A DNA stretch of 64,000 bases from positions 1,488,001-1,552,000 of the forward strand of contig CM065173.1 in the NCBI GenBank assembly GCA_033026295.1, read 5' to 3'. The translations under genes and the position numbers were made by a program. Under the pieces are notes generated by a model, which ran no database searches, was not told where the DNA came from, and saw only the letters and a list, made by a program, of their open reading frames with translations. This document shows, piece after piece, positions 33,690-44,639 of the stretch (position 1 is the first letter of the stretch; the number at the start of each line of letters is the position of its first letter). Source of the stretch: Channa striata. Lineage: Eukaryota > Chordata > Actinopteri > Anabantiformes > Channidae.

Positions 33690-34965
33690 CGGGAAAGGCA
33701 TATGCGAGAAGGAGGCATCACATAACAGCAATGCCCAATGGCTGGTGGACTTCAGAGCAGACCACAGCAACCTTCCTGAACAAGATCCATCACAATGGCA
33801 GGCATCCAAGAGGGCTATCAGATATGAAGACCTGGACTGCACCAGGCCCTGACATGATTTATGCCTGCTGGTTAAACAAGCTAACCTCACTCCATGAGCG
33901 CCTGGCTGCACAAATAAACAAACTGCTACTGGATGGAACCCACCCTGAATGGCTAACGGAAGGCCGGACAGTCCTAATACTGAAGGACCCCCAGAAAGGA
34001 GCAGTCCCATCCAACTACCAACCAATAACCTGCCTCTGTTCAACATGGAAGCTCCTGTCAGGCTTCATAGAGAAAAGAGCAGAAAGGAATTGTTAGTAAC
34101 ACCAGAGCAGAAAAGCACCAGCTACTGGTAGATTCATTGAGAACTCAATAGGGAAGTGGAAAACAACCCTAGAGGCCATCCTCAAGCTAATTGGACAAGT
34201 CAACATCAAGTGCGGCATATGCCAAGGAGATGCTCTGTCCCCACTGCTATTCTGCATAGGCCTGAACCGCCTCAGAGAGATAATCACCAGGAGTGGTTAT
34301 AGATACCGACTGCAGAATGGTGCAACCATCAGCCACCTGCTCTACATGGATGACATCAAGCTGTACATCAGGAGCGTACGAGACGTTGACTAGCTGACAC
34401 ATACCACCAGGATATACAGCAGAGACATCGGGATGTCATTCAGACTGGAAACTGGAAAACCGTGATTGTACTACCAGAAGGCAAGATAGCAGATGTTAAG
34501 GATGGCTATAGATACCCTGGGATCCTGCAGACAAATGTAACCACAAAGAGGTCGCAAGGAAAACAGCAACCACCAAGTACCTCCAAAGAGTAAGGCAAGT
34601 CCTCACGGGTCATCTGAATCGGGAAGAACAATGTCCAGGCGATCAACACCTACGCCCTTCTGGTCATCAGGTACCTCGCTGGTATATTAAGCTGGCCAAA
34701 GAAGGAGATGGAAGCCACTGACATCAAGAGGAGGAAGCTTCCTACAATGCATGGAGGGTTTCATCCCAAATCCAGCATCCTAAGACTGTACACTAAGCGG
34801 AAGGAAGGAGGCCGAGGATTAGTGAGCATCAGAGCCACTATCCAGGATGAAACACATAAGATCCATGAATACGTCAAGAAGATGGCACCAACTGATTACA
34901 TACTTAGCGAATACCTCAGGCAGCAAAAACTAGAGTTGCACTGTGCAACTCACTGTACACCATAT
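33690..34965 (+). pseudogene. R4/Dong-like (possibly Rex6) LINE RT fragment
   Basis: Plus-strand pieces in order: NAQWLVDFRADHSNLPEQDP (33731-33790), KTWTAPGPDMIYACWLNK (33828-33880), LLLDGTHPEWLTEGRTVLI (33920-33976), GAVPSNYQPITCLCSTWKLL (34000-34056), IKCGICQGDALSPLLFCIGL (34206-34265, motif B), HLLYMDDIKLY (34334-34366, motif C, intact YMDD) and the C-terminal KRRKLPTMHGGFHPKSSIL in the open frame 34708-34971. The motif A region is deleted near 34085-34130 and a stop follows VRDVD. This arrangement belongs to LINEs with a restriction-like endonuclease; assignment to R4/Dong is from memory. The endonuclease end is missing. Confidence 0.65.
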
Positions 34966-34971
34966 TGGTGA

Positions 34972-35445
34972 GGATTGTTACCAAATCTATAAAAAAATAA
35001 AAATGTCTTTCTACTCAGTCCGTCAGAATGTCATCTAATAGTAGTACATAGTATGATTATTTCAACCATAGACTGATCATAATGTGACTGTAAGAGTAGC
35101 ACAAGCATTCCCTGTTTTTTACTGTCACGACAAACAAATTGGAAGAAGTCTAATCCCACTTTTACTGTTAGATGTGTTTCATGTAAAAAGGCTGGACCAT
35201 AAACTCATTACTTTCTGAACGGCAGCTTATCAATCAAAATAGTCTAATAATATACTATGAAAATGAAGAATGTAACCAAGGTGATGGTGCACAGTCACAA
35301 TATACAAGGTATTTTGCAATTTACTGTGACTATAATGTAGTAGGTGAGGGACTTGACAAACAAACCTCTGGGTGATTTTTTAAATTTTATCAACAAATAA
35401 TAATCACTCAGCCAGGCTCTATTTTACATCTTTTAGCATAGTTTG
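34972..35445. other. AT-rich spacer, nothing recognised
   Basis: No coding frame, transposon end or RNA gene is seen. Confidence 0.35.
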
Positions 35446-35449
35446 GGGG

Positions 35450-35591
35450 TCAGATATAACACCTGGTCTCTGCACAGGGGATCCGAGTTCTTCTTGAGCA
35501 TCCCTGGTAGTGTCCTTTACGAGATGGAAACCTCTTTGGAATTGCTTGGACAACACAGTCTGGCAAAACAAAACGATTGTCCCTTTCCATT
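35450..35591 (-). CDS. Candidate terminal exon with P2X7-type C-terminal motif
   Basis: A minus-strand exon candidate. A good splice acceptor (CTGTCATTTTTTTAG) ends at 35592, and the frame then reads MERDNRFVLPDCVVQAIPK, then RFPSRKGHYQGCSRRTRIP, and stops at 35450. The pattern LPxCVVxAIxxxFPSxxGxYxG matches the end of the cysteine-rich C-terminal domain of P2X7 receptors and of many P2X7-C-domain-like proteins in fish. In the usual motif an Arg follows Ile; here it is Pro, and Cys replaces the final Phe. No further exon or polyadenylation signal was found nearby. It could be the last exon of a host gene, a pseudogene piece, or part of a multicopy element. Confidence 0.35.
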
Positions 35592-35594
35592 CTA

Positions 35595-36523
35595 AAAAAA
35601 TGACAGTTGATGCAGGGCAATAAATCTGAGTTACTCTGTATTAAAACTATGGATGAATCTGAGTGTCTCTTCATTCTTAAATACTACCTGACTTATAAGT
35701 GATCCAATAACTTTAGAGAGTTGACTGAGATGTTGTCAATGCTGCAGTTCTGGGTGAGAATGAGATCTAGATGGTTGCCAGCTTTGTGGGTCAGGGGAGT
35801 GGGGCTTGTACTCAGCTTGTTTTAGAAATGCAGGGACGCCAGCAGCTGTTAATGGTTGTTCTAGGTAAAAACTTCCAGGTGTCAATAAGGAGAAGTCCAA
35901 CCTCAACTCACTGTCTGATGTGCAAGTGGGCCAAGAGTTTGAAAAAAGGTAAAATTTGTGGAGAGTAGCTGGGACGGCCATGTTCTGTGGGGTTTATCTA
36001 GGTTTTTTAAGTGCTAGTAGTCAAACAGCTGAAAAGAAGAGGTAAGGGTGGAAGTGGTCTATGAAAAGGTGCCCATGTGAGGGAGGTATCATCCTGTGTG
36101 AGCAGAAAATTAGCTACCTCTGAAACACCTGTTCAGTGGATCCCGTCCTAGTTTGATGCTTGTCCTGTAAAGCTAGTGAGGTATCTGGCAACACACATGG
36201 TACAACTAATATCAGGAAGATGCCCAGAGTTCAGCCAAGTGTAGTGTGATCTCATGAGTCTTAGTAAAACAATGAGTTTTAATGTGTTTTTCTGACTTCT
36301 TGCTTAATTTGTTATCAATAGAATAGACATTCATGTCAAAGTGAAAACAGTGGACATTATGACTAGTTTACCAGATTTTATATATTTTAATCTAAAAAAA
36401 GTTTCTATTGTCATTTCAATTCCAAACAGAGAGCACACATTAAAGCACACACTAACACAGTCAAGATCACAACACCACGCACTTGACACTTCCCAGTTAG
36501 CTCACTCTATTTTCTGCTCAACA
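35595..36523. other. Unique sequence, no gene seen
   Basis: Upstream side of the candidate exon on the minus strand. Open frames 35736-35981 and 35771-35968 oppose each other without recognisable motifs. Confidence 0.35.
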
Positions 36524-36531
36524 CTCTAAAT

Positions 36532-37324
36532 CAGGGGTCTCAAACTCAATTTACTTGGGGGCCGCTGGAGGCAGAGTCGGGGTGAGGCTGGGCCGCATCA
36601 GGTTTCCACAAGAAAAACTTTAAAATAATTTTAATCTTCTCAAATGTCTTTATTTTTTATTTTTAACACAAAATAATATGAAAAAATAAATAAACAAATT
36701 AGAAGAAATTAAATAAGAAATTAATAAGAAAATCAATCAATCAATCAATCAGTAATAAGTAAATAAAATAATAATAATAATTATAATAATTAGGATTCAA
36801 ATGTCTGTATTAACAGTTCTTTAAGCTTTCTTCTGAACATGAATTGTCCTGAACATAAGTGGAACATTGAAGAACATGAACTGCTCTTCTGAACATGGCC
36901 TCTCTTGCCTACATCTTGCTGCTAGAGACCTGGCAGCGCTTCTTCTCGCATAACTGAGCCACATTTGGCTTGAGGGAGGAAGCAGTTGAGACCCTCAGTA
37001 TGGCTTGAAGATGATCATCAGTAATTCTGGACCTGTACTTGGACTTATTGAAGTTCAAGGTGGAAAAGAGCTTTTCGCACAAGTATGTGCTCCCAAAACT
37101 TGGTGTCACTGTCGCGTTGAAGTTTCAATCAAGTGTTTAGCCGACGCACAAAGAACGTCATTTCCTCAATATACGTCATTTCCGCAATGTACGTCATTTC
37201 CGCAATGTACGTCATTTCCGTTCCGTGCCGTTCATAACAAACTCGCGGGCCGCACTAACATTAAACTTTAATAATAAGGTGGGGGCCACAAACTATCGGC
37301 TGGGCCGCGAGTCTGAGACCCCTG
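36532..37324 (-). mobile_element. Non-autonomous hAT element with intact ends
   Basis: Terminal inverted repeats CAGGGGTCTCAAACTC (36532-36547) and GAGTCTGAGACCCCTG (37309-37324) match at 15 of 16 positions. They are flanked by perfect 8-bp target duplications CTCTAAAT (36524-36531 and 37325-37332), the hallmark of hAT insertions. Inside is the C-terminal dimerisation end of a transposase on the minus strand (36909-37109): FGSTYLCEKLFSTLNFNKSK, then YRSRITDDHLQAILRVSTAS. This is the hATC domain of a Charlie-like family. Zinc finger and DDE catalytic core are missing, so it is an internally deleted passenger needing enzyme from elsewhere. Low-complexity AT-rich DNA (36650-36790) includes an AATC run. 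Confidence 0.9.
37155..37219 (-). promoter_or_regulatory. Tandem 18-bp repeat with CRE/ETS-like sites in the hAT 5' end
   Basis: About 3.6 copies of an 18-bp unit, on the plus strand ACGTCATTTCCGCAATGT, at 37155, 37173, 37191 and 37209. On the transposase strand each unit reads CGGAAATGACGT, joining an ETS-type core to a CREB/ATF half site. It lies at the 5' side of the transposase, so a promoter role is plausible. Binding is inferred from motif alone. Confidence 0.5.
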
Positions 37325-37332
37325 CTCTAAAT

Positions 37333-37860
37333 AGTTTGGACTAATTGACGAACCATTAGCCAGAAATGCTCCACCCCAGATTGTCAGAAGGTGCAAATCA
37401 GGCCCAAAAACAAATTATAACTATATTATTGTGTTGTGTGTCCCAGCCGTAGTGAGTTGCTTCAGGTGCGTTGCATTTTTGTGTTAAACCTTTTCGTTTA
37501 TCGGCTTCACTGGGGCCGTCAAAATGCAGGCTGATCAACAAACTAGATGACAATATGAACTGAACGTTCCTCCAAGCGATGTCATCTAAAGACATAGTTC
37601 AGCTAAATTTAAAGAGACATTTTAATATATTGAAGTCAAAGGGAAATTTGATGGCATTTTTGAACATGTACTGCCCAAAGTAGAACTAAAAGAAGCAAGT
37701 TCAAAATAAAGGCCTCGTTTAAGGTCCAATTTGTACTCACTCTTTTCTTGTTCTTTTTCACTCTGTCTTTCATGCCTGTTTTCTCGGTGTTCCAACTTGT
37801 GAGTCTAGTCTGTTCATAGTATTTCTGTGACAAACTGAAATACGATGCTTTAAATTAAAC
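37333..37860. other. Unique sequence, no gene seen
   Basis: No repeat or coding region is recognised between the hAT element and the Tc1-like relic. Confidence 0.35.
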
Positions 37861-37861
37861 T

Positions 37862-37945
37862 CCACCCCTACCTGAGCCTTGACTGCAGCCTTGTGAACAT
37901 GGATTGAGGTCTGGGCTCTGACTTGGACATTCCCGAACATTTTGA
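37862..37945 (-). pseudogene. Tc1-like transposase relic (third family)
   Basis: Minus strand encodes NVRECPSQSPDLNP, with PSQSPDLNP at 37900-37926. This is the highly conserved block before the final catalytic residue of Tc1-like transposases, and its nucleotide sequence (AAGTCAGAGCCCAGACCTCA) is also typical. The usual IEHLW that follows is lost and neighbouring sequence up to about 38120 is not recognisable. Confidence 0.55.
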
Positions 37946-38124
37946 TCAGGATGCTTGTCCTCCAATAACTGGACGATACAGCTAAAGGCGCATTTACACC
38001 AACCATCACGCCAACTTTCAAACCACCTGGTGTTTTTATTGTTGTGGTGGGCATGGGCACTGTGACATATGGTGTGTTCCGACATCTGTCGAGCCCGACC
38101 AGCATTTCATTTATCACGTGCTGA

Positions 38125-39690
38125 CCCCTGTCCCCCCCAAAATAGAAAGCAGCAGGTGGTGTTAATGAAGGATGATTTAAGGGAGTTTCTTAAAGGGGGA
38201 TGGTACTTATAGTATGCGAGTTTTGTCACCACAACGCAGTTAAGTATTTTTCTCTTGTGTGTCTCTTGACATTAGATTACTGTCATTTTCATGTGTTTTC
38301 ACGTGAAAGTTGATTAGCAAATAATCTCATCATATGGACCATGAGTCAGTGTTGGGCAAATACCATATTCAGAACATGATTCACAGGGAGGACATTTCAG
38401 TCTGTAGCGCTTATTAGGGCCTAAACCACTGGCTGTCTTACTGTTTCACTTTTTCCCTAATGAGAAGTTTCAACTCAACACATTACTTTGTAGTTTGCAG
38501 ACATGACACAACACTGATACAGTATAAACTTTATTTAAATTACCTTGTTATATTATACATGGAAATATGCTGTATAATTTGATGTTGGCCTTGGCCACCC
38601 TTATTGCCAGATCCTTGCTGTAGCATCTTAAAATGAAAGGCTATGCTCTCTACCTGCCTGTCAGATATGTTTGCCAGCCTCTGGCAGCAGCTGACCTGTT
38701 CTTATCACTGCGCCTTTCTCCAGGGGACCTCTCAGGGGTGCTACAGGCTAGTCAGGGTCTGATAACACAGCTGGGAACAGCTGGGGCGCTGTGACGGGAC
38801 TAAGAGGTGTTGATGAAGATGGGGTGTTGGGGATTTTATGAGCTGTGGTCAGGTCTGTAGAGTGAATAAAAAATGCTTTTAACGAACAAGGTCATTACTA
38901 GAAAAACAGTCTGTGTACAGTCTTAATGAACTGGTTTGTATTGAGAGAATGAGAGATTTTTATTTGAAATCATGCCACAGAGTACTTGTCCACGTGACCT
39001 GTTGGTGTGTGAAGGTTCAGGTGAAAATGCAACCTGCATCAGATCAATCTGATCTGTGTTAAGTGAATGCTGGGTTAAACTTTGTTTTACAGAAGACAGA
39101 AGAAAGCTAAGGTTAGTTTACGTACTATTGCCATTTTACAACATGACCAAAGCAAGGCTGCCGTACAGGGAAGCAGGCGTCTTTTTATAAAAAAATCCTT
39201 TTTGCTGCCATGAAATCTTGGATGCTCTTACTTAGAACGATGCCAAAGCAGCAGCCAGTGCTTTTGGCTCCAAAGATCCACCAACACAGGAATAAACCTG
39301 CAAACACAGAGGTTTGGTTAGGCACGAAATTATCAGCTTAATGTGTGGACACTGTTATATGACATATGACTGTCACACTGGGCACAATCTCTGTCCTATA
39401 GTTTGTGACACATTTAACCATCCCCACATTTAAACCTCAGTGTGGTTCAAAACACCTACATAGTCATAGATTCTGTTTAGTGGGGATGGACTGTGAATAT
39501 GATGACATGTTGAAAGTGTGCAGAAAGCAGTGTGTGACTGTGTGCTGTGGGGTAAATTAAAAATATATATATTTCATAAATATAAAGCAACTGGTCTGTA
39601 GTCATTCAAAGAAGAGACAGTTTTTTAGCTGCAGAAGGGACTGGCTGAAGATGAGGACAGCTTATCAGCAAGCTGACGCTGGCTGTGGGA
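38125..39690. other. Unique sequence, no gene seen
   Basis: No coding region, repeat or RNA gene recognised. Confidence 0.35.
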
Positions 39691-39697
39691 ATGATTT

Positions 39698-39880
39698 ACA
39701 CTACCAGTCCAAAGTTTGGACACAGCTTTTCAGAAATTGTTTTTCTTTATTTTTATGACTATTTACATTTTACATTCTCACTGAAGGCATCACAACTATG
39801 AGTGAAACCATGGAATTATGTAGTGAAGAAAAAGTGTGAATGAACTCAAAACATGTTTTATATTTTGGAAACATACAGTC
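39698..39880 (+). mobile_element. Tc1-like transposon left-end relic (fourth family)
   Basis: TACACTACCAGTCCAAAGTT followed by TGGACACAGC, TTTTTCTTTATTTTTATGAC, TCTCACTGAAGGCATCACAA and GTGAATGAACTCAAAACATG is the outer end of a common fish Tc1-like element (inverted repeat ACACTACCAGTCAAAAGTTTG-like). The remainder, with transposase and right end, is absent. Confidence 0.65.
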
Positions 39881-39884
39881 ATAA

Positions 39885-41755
39885 AAAAGTAATAGCATAT
39901 TTAGCTGTTTTTTTACAATTATTATTATTATTAATATTATAAAAAACAAATCAGTCACTGGAAGCCCTGCTAGAAGACATAAGACTGACGCTGGTGTATT
40001 TAGTTCTAAAAATCTGATAAATATTGTCTAACCAATTACTTTAGAGATGTTTTGACGAGAATTTTCTTATAAATTACACATAAAATAAAGCTGTTGATCA
40101 GCCTCGTCTTCTACCTGTGGAATATTCCTCATTTCCCCTTGTGTTCTCTAGGTGAATTTCCTCCACAGAGACTGATTTTCTTAGCCCATCAAAACTACCC
40201 CTGGTCATGGCTGAATTAACATAAACATCAAAACTGTGCCTTCACAATTTGATAGTCACACGTATGTCCTTCGATTGCCTGGAGACATTGATCAGTCTGC
40301 ACCAAGATGCTGCCAGAACATCGGGGTGCTTGGGAGCAGAATGATGGTTAAGGCAGAATATAAGAAGAATAGTCATAACTGGCTCATTGTTGTATTTGCT
40401 GACTAGGAATAAGTTTGACAGGAATAAGTAAATGATAAATCTAGATAAAGCCAGGTATATCATTGTTGTAATTTGTCATAAATGACATAAAACTTATGTT
40501 ATAGGAAGTCAAAATATTTTTAAAATGTAAAGAATTTTCCAAAGAATCTATATATACTTTGCTTAGTACATGTACATTATACATAGTCTGGAGGTTTGGT
40601 AAACTGTACAAAATGTAAATAGCCACAGTGGTGCATTAGGTTTAAGCCCATGGCCAGTGTCAACGGATATATTGCAGTTAAAAGTTGAACCAGTTAAAAG
40701 GAGTGAAGTTACCCGTCAATAAAGAATTGAAGTGCATAACAAAGTGGGTAAGCCTATGTTACCAAAAAAAGAAGCCCTAACTCGAAGAATGAAAAAGATT
40801 ACATTTAATAAGAACAGTAAGTGAAAAAATGTATAAAGATAATAAAGATGTTTAAAATTGATTTTAATTTTGCAATAGAATCAGTGAAAGTCACTTTTGT
40901 GTTTTGGGTAATGGAAGAATAACCGCCAAGACAATATATTTAATAAATATAATTATAAAAGTTTGTATAAAGGTCCTTTGGATACACTTTGCTAGAAAGT
41001 TTCCTCACAATATCTTAGAAATGAGGTGCTATTTTGTTATTACTTTCAAGGTTATTTTGCAGAAAAGCACATTTGATTCATATTGGACATGGATAAAGTG
41101 TAAATCAACACAGGTAATAATTACTGGTTCATTATATTTACATTGAAAATGCATTTAATGTAAAGTGGTAGTCATGTGACCATAAGTATACAAATACATT
41201 ATGCATGTAATAATAATAACAATCCTAACATGGTGGAAAGTGATTATTATGTTGCCACATAATTTCACACTTCCAGTTTATGGAAATCATCTTCAAACGT
41301 GTTTAAGATGAAATTTGTTAAAATGCAGGTCATTAACAGGTGATGGTTAGAAGATCAGCCAGCTAGAAGTTTTCAGGAAGTTATTTCGGAATGCAACTTT
41401 CCCCATTGTCTTATTGGGAAAAAATAGGAAACACCCATTCTCCTCAGGGTACAGTTTTTAGAGTTTCAGTTTGAAATTAACATCACTGCCAAATTGTCGA
41501 AAAGCAGCTACTATTCTTAAGTGTATGAAGACACTGACCATTTTTGTAGATACAGAAGAAAAGATAAAACAGCTGACTGACAAGTTCTGAAGTATCTTTT
41601 TTCTTCTGATTTCTGCGCAGATTTGTGGAAGCCTATTAGCACTCAGCATCAGCGCTAATGATATTCTCAGGAAGTGTAAGTCACGCTCTTTTTCAACTTT
41701 TTTCTAGCTGCTTTATAATCCATTAAATTAAATTCAAATGTTATTAGACATTAGA
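39885..41755. other. Very AT-rich unique sequence, no gene seen
   Basis: AT-rich throughout, with an ATT-repeat at about 39916-39942. The short open frames at 40242-40463 and 40904-41146 show no motif. Confidence 0.35.
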
Positions 41756-41758
41756 CGT

Positions 41759-42175
41759 TATTAACTCTGTGTCTTCTTTGTCCCGTAGTCATCTTTCTCC
41801 CCCTCTCTCTGTCCCTGTCTTCAGGTGTCCCCGGATTTGGCGCTGTGTGTCCTCCAGTGTGCAGCTACTGGTCCTACTAACCTGCTCAATGTTTTGTTGC
41901 TGCTTTTGTTGCTCTGTTCTTTTCTCTCTCCACTTACCACTCACCCCAACCGGTCAAGGCAGATGGCCGTCCACCCTGAGCCTGGTTCTGCTGGAGGTTT
42001 CTTCCGTTAAAGGGAGTTTTTCCTCTCCACTGTTGCCCATGGCTGCTCAAGGGGGATTTGTTGGGTTTTCTCGACATGTTTGTATAGTCTTGACTTTATT
42101 ATGTAAAGTGCCCTGAGATGACCTTGTTGTAAATTGGCGCTATATAAATAAAGTTGAATTGAATTTAATTGAATT
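41759..42175 (+). mobile_element. L2-type LINE 3'-UTR, complete terminus
   Basis: A clean plus-strand copy of the L2 3'-UTR. It begins ATTAACTCTGTGTCTTCTTT, passes CCCCGGATTTGGCGCTGTG, CAGATGGCCGTCCACCCTGA, CTGGAGGTTTCTTCCG and TTGGCGCTATATAAATAAAG, and ends in a GTTGAATTGAATTTAATTG tail. It is 5'-truncated just after the RT stop. The frames 41769-42116 and 41825-42010 are UTR read-through. Confidence 0.85.
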
Positions 42176-42189
42176 ACAGATTTACAGAA

Positions 42190-42715
42190 AAGTTAAAGTG
42201 CACTTGAACAAGCACAGGGTGGGTGGCCATCCGCCTCAAGCGGTTGAGGTGAGACAGGAAAATATGAGCAACAAGATGCAACCAAAAAAATTGGCAGGGC
42301 CAGTAGCTGCACAACAGAGACATAAGCAGAAAGTGTGAGAAGCACAAATATGGGAGTAAAGACAAAAAAATGAACCGCCATATAAATGCATGAAGAGGAG
42401 AGGGAGAGCTACAGAGCTCTGAGCATCAGAGGGTTCCCACAGCAGGTGGTCTATGGGGATAATATAGATACAGAGGAGCTCGACCATGAAGGGCTTTGTA
42501 TGTAAGAAAAAACAAATTCCATTCTATTCTGGATTTTATGCTGCGCCAATGACGACACGTAATGAAGGAGAAAAACAGTTTCTGTTGTTAATATCACTTA
42601 CTGCAGCATTTTGGAGTTATTTAAGCTCTTCAGGGAGTTAGGAGGGAATCGTAGGGGACGGCAGTAGCCAGAGGTTACGAATGCATGGACCAGGTTTTCA
42701 GAATCACTTTAAGAC
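42190..42715 (-). pseudogene. Older L2-type LINE fragment (different subfamily)
   Basis: Minus orientation. It shows the 3'-UTR-like GGTGGCCATCCGCCTC and CCAGTAGCTGCACAACAGAG, then RT C-terminal landmarks (CTTTGTATGTAAGAAA, CAAATTCCATTCTATTCTGG, ACTGCAGCATTTTGGAG, GAATGCATGGACCAGG). These are parallel to, but well diverged from, the copies at 44290 and 51700. It lies tail to tail with the 41759 copy. Confidence 0.55.
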
Positions 42716-42719
42716 AGGC

Positions 42720-44190
42720 TGCTACAAATGTGGGGACTATCCTGATATCTGGATTGGAAAATCCTATCCAGTTTGACAAAACAAATGAAATTCCCTCATG
42801 TGAAGCAAATTCCTCTTTTGCATGTTTTCTAAAACCATATCAAAGTAAAAGCCTTTATACTTCCTGATGCACTGTGGAAGCAAAGGGTTGCCACAGTTTT
42901 AATGTTTATCTTAATTCAGCAATGACCAGGGAGATCAGCAGTGTGTGTGTGTGTGTGTTGGGGGAGGGGATCGGAGGGGGGGCAACAGAGAATCACTGAA
43001 AACAGTCTCTGTGGGGGAGGGATAAAAACAAAAACAGAACATTGAAATTCTGCGCCAGGGAAAGGGGAGAGGAGTCGGGGCTTTGAACCAGTTGCCTGTC
43101 AGTCTTTCCCTCTGTTTTTGTGCGAGGAGATGAGTGAGAGTTCCCTGTTCCTCCTCTGTGCTACCTCTCCCCAGAGTTTAGACAAACCCGCTGCACAGGT
43201 TGGAGAAAAGTTGGGTTTGTGGACTTTGAAAAGGGAAAGGGAAAAAAATCCTTGCTTTTGAACTTTCCTAACAGCTACATACACAACTGTACTGCAGCAC
43301 TCAGCCGAGTGTGTATGGGAATAAAAATATCAGCTCAATAACCTTGGAGTGCAGCACAGACTCAAGGAGGACAGGTGCATTGTTCTACTCATCATTTGAA
43401 ATTTACAGCTGGGTGTTTTTTACTTATTAAAGTCAACTTCAGCAGCTGCGTTTGTGTTTTCCAGTGGGTTTCTGTCACACACATCACACACACTTCCCCG
43501 TCTCGACTAAAGATGGACTACAGTCGACCGCACATCAGTGATATTCTAGTTATATTCCATGTTGTGTTACTTTATACACATTTCACAATGAAACACTGCA
43601 CAAGCAAAGTATAAGCTGTGTGGTGTAAAAGTCCATGTAAGGAGAAGGCCAGGGTTGAACGATGGATTGTTGCTTTTCATGTGAGACCTTTAATATTTGT
43701 TACTGGATGTCACGTATGAAACAAAAGAACTGGTAATTGGTGCACAGGTTCTGGCAGTGAGTATGAGCTGTTCTATAGCCTTCTGTTAGTACATGTGCCA
43801 TGCAGGCCCATTTAATACCACCGACATGTTGTGAGACCACAACTAATTTCCCTTACTGTATGCTCGTTGTTGGACCATGCAGTATGGATAGTAGCGTCAA
43901 CTGCATTGAGTTATAGGGAGATGTCCATAGCGTGGGCCCACCACAGCAGATGTGGGATCAATGGGGAAAAACATCTATAAAAGGTGGATCTCAGCTAATG
44001 ATACTGCAGCTGACCTCAATGGCACTGGTGGAGGTGTGACAGGCAGTGACGTGTAGCAGGTACCACGCAGCATAGCTGACATCGTGGATTAGGCTAATTA
44101 GCCTTTTAAACAGAAAATAAAAAAATATAGAATATAGCTGTTTTAAATGTCTGGATAAAAACATACCTGTATGGTATTGATTAAACATTT
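42720..44190. other. Unique sequence with a (GT)n tract
   Basis: A (GT)9 run lies at 42941-42958, followed by a G-rich stretch. CTATAAAAGG at 43975-43984 is a TATA-like motif without other promoter support. No coding region recognised. Confidence 0.35.
42941..42958. repeat. (GT)9 microsatellite
   Basis: Nine GT units followed by TTGGGGGAGGGG. Confidence 0.9.
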
Positions 44191-44192
44191 TA

Positions 44193-44630
44193 TTCAATGT
44201 AACTTTATTTATATAGCGCCAATTTACAAAAAAGTAATCTTAAGTGAAAGTCTCAAGTTAAACTCTACATCTATAAGTAATTCAGGTTGACCGAGCAGAT
44301 TTAACTATAAGCTTCATCAAAGAGGAATGTTTTGAGCCATGTCTTAAAAGTAGAGAGGGTGTCTGCTTCCCAAATCTGGACTGGGAGCTGGTTCCACAGG
44401 AGAGGAGCTTGATAGCTAAAGGCTCTGCCTCCCATTCTGGGAACCACAAGTAGGCCTGCATGCTGAGACTGAAGTGGTCTATTAGGATGATATGGTAAAA
44501 GAAGATCTTTTAGGTAGGATGGAGCTTTATAGGTAAGAAGAAGGGTTTTAAATTCTATTCTACATTTAATGGGAAGCCAATGGAGAGAAGCTAATGAAGG
44601 TGAAATATGATCTCTCTTACCAATCCCAGT
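44193..44630 (-). pseudogene. L2-type LINE, RT C-terminus and 3' end with a deletion
   Basis: The 3' end (TATTTATATAGCGCC near 44206-44220) is followed directly by the last RT codons (44290-44630, minus strand: TGIGKRDHISPSLASLHWLP, KCRIEFKTLLLTYKAPSYL, SYQAPLLWNQLPVQIWEADT). The 3'-UTR between them is deleted. Relative to the 17600 copy, LIGQ of the KALIGQAPSYL stretch is missing, a feature shared with the 51694 copy. The frame 44301-44747 continues into the adjacent SINE. Confidence 0.8.
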
Positions 44631-44639
44631 CAATGCTTC

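Noticed and set aside
33687..34046. Minus-strand 119-residue frame
   Set aside because: It is the shadow of the plus-strand R4/Dong-like RT, whose motifs are clear.
37147..37220. CRISPR-like array from regularly spaced repeats
   Set aside because: The 18-bp units are directly tandem without unique spacers and lie in a eukaryotic hAT element.
43975..43984. TATA box (CTATAAAAGG) as a gene promoter
   Set aside because: No downstream open frame, initiator or neighbouring promoter elements support it; AT-rich DNA produces such motifs by chance.
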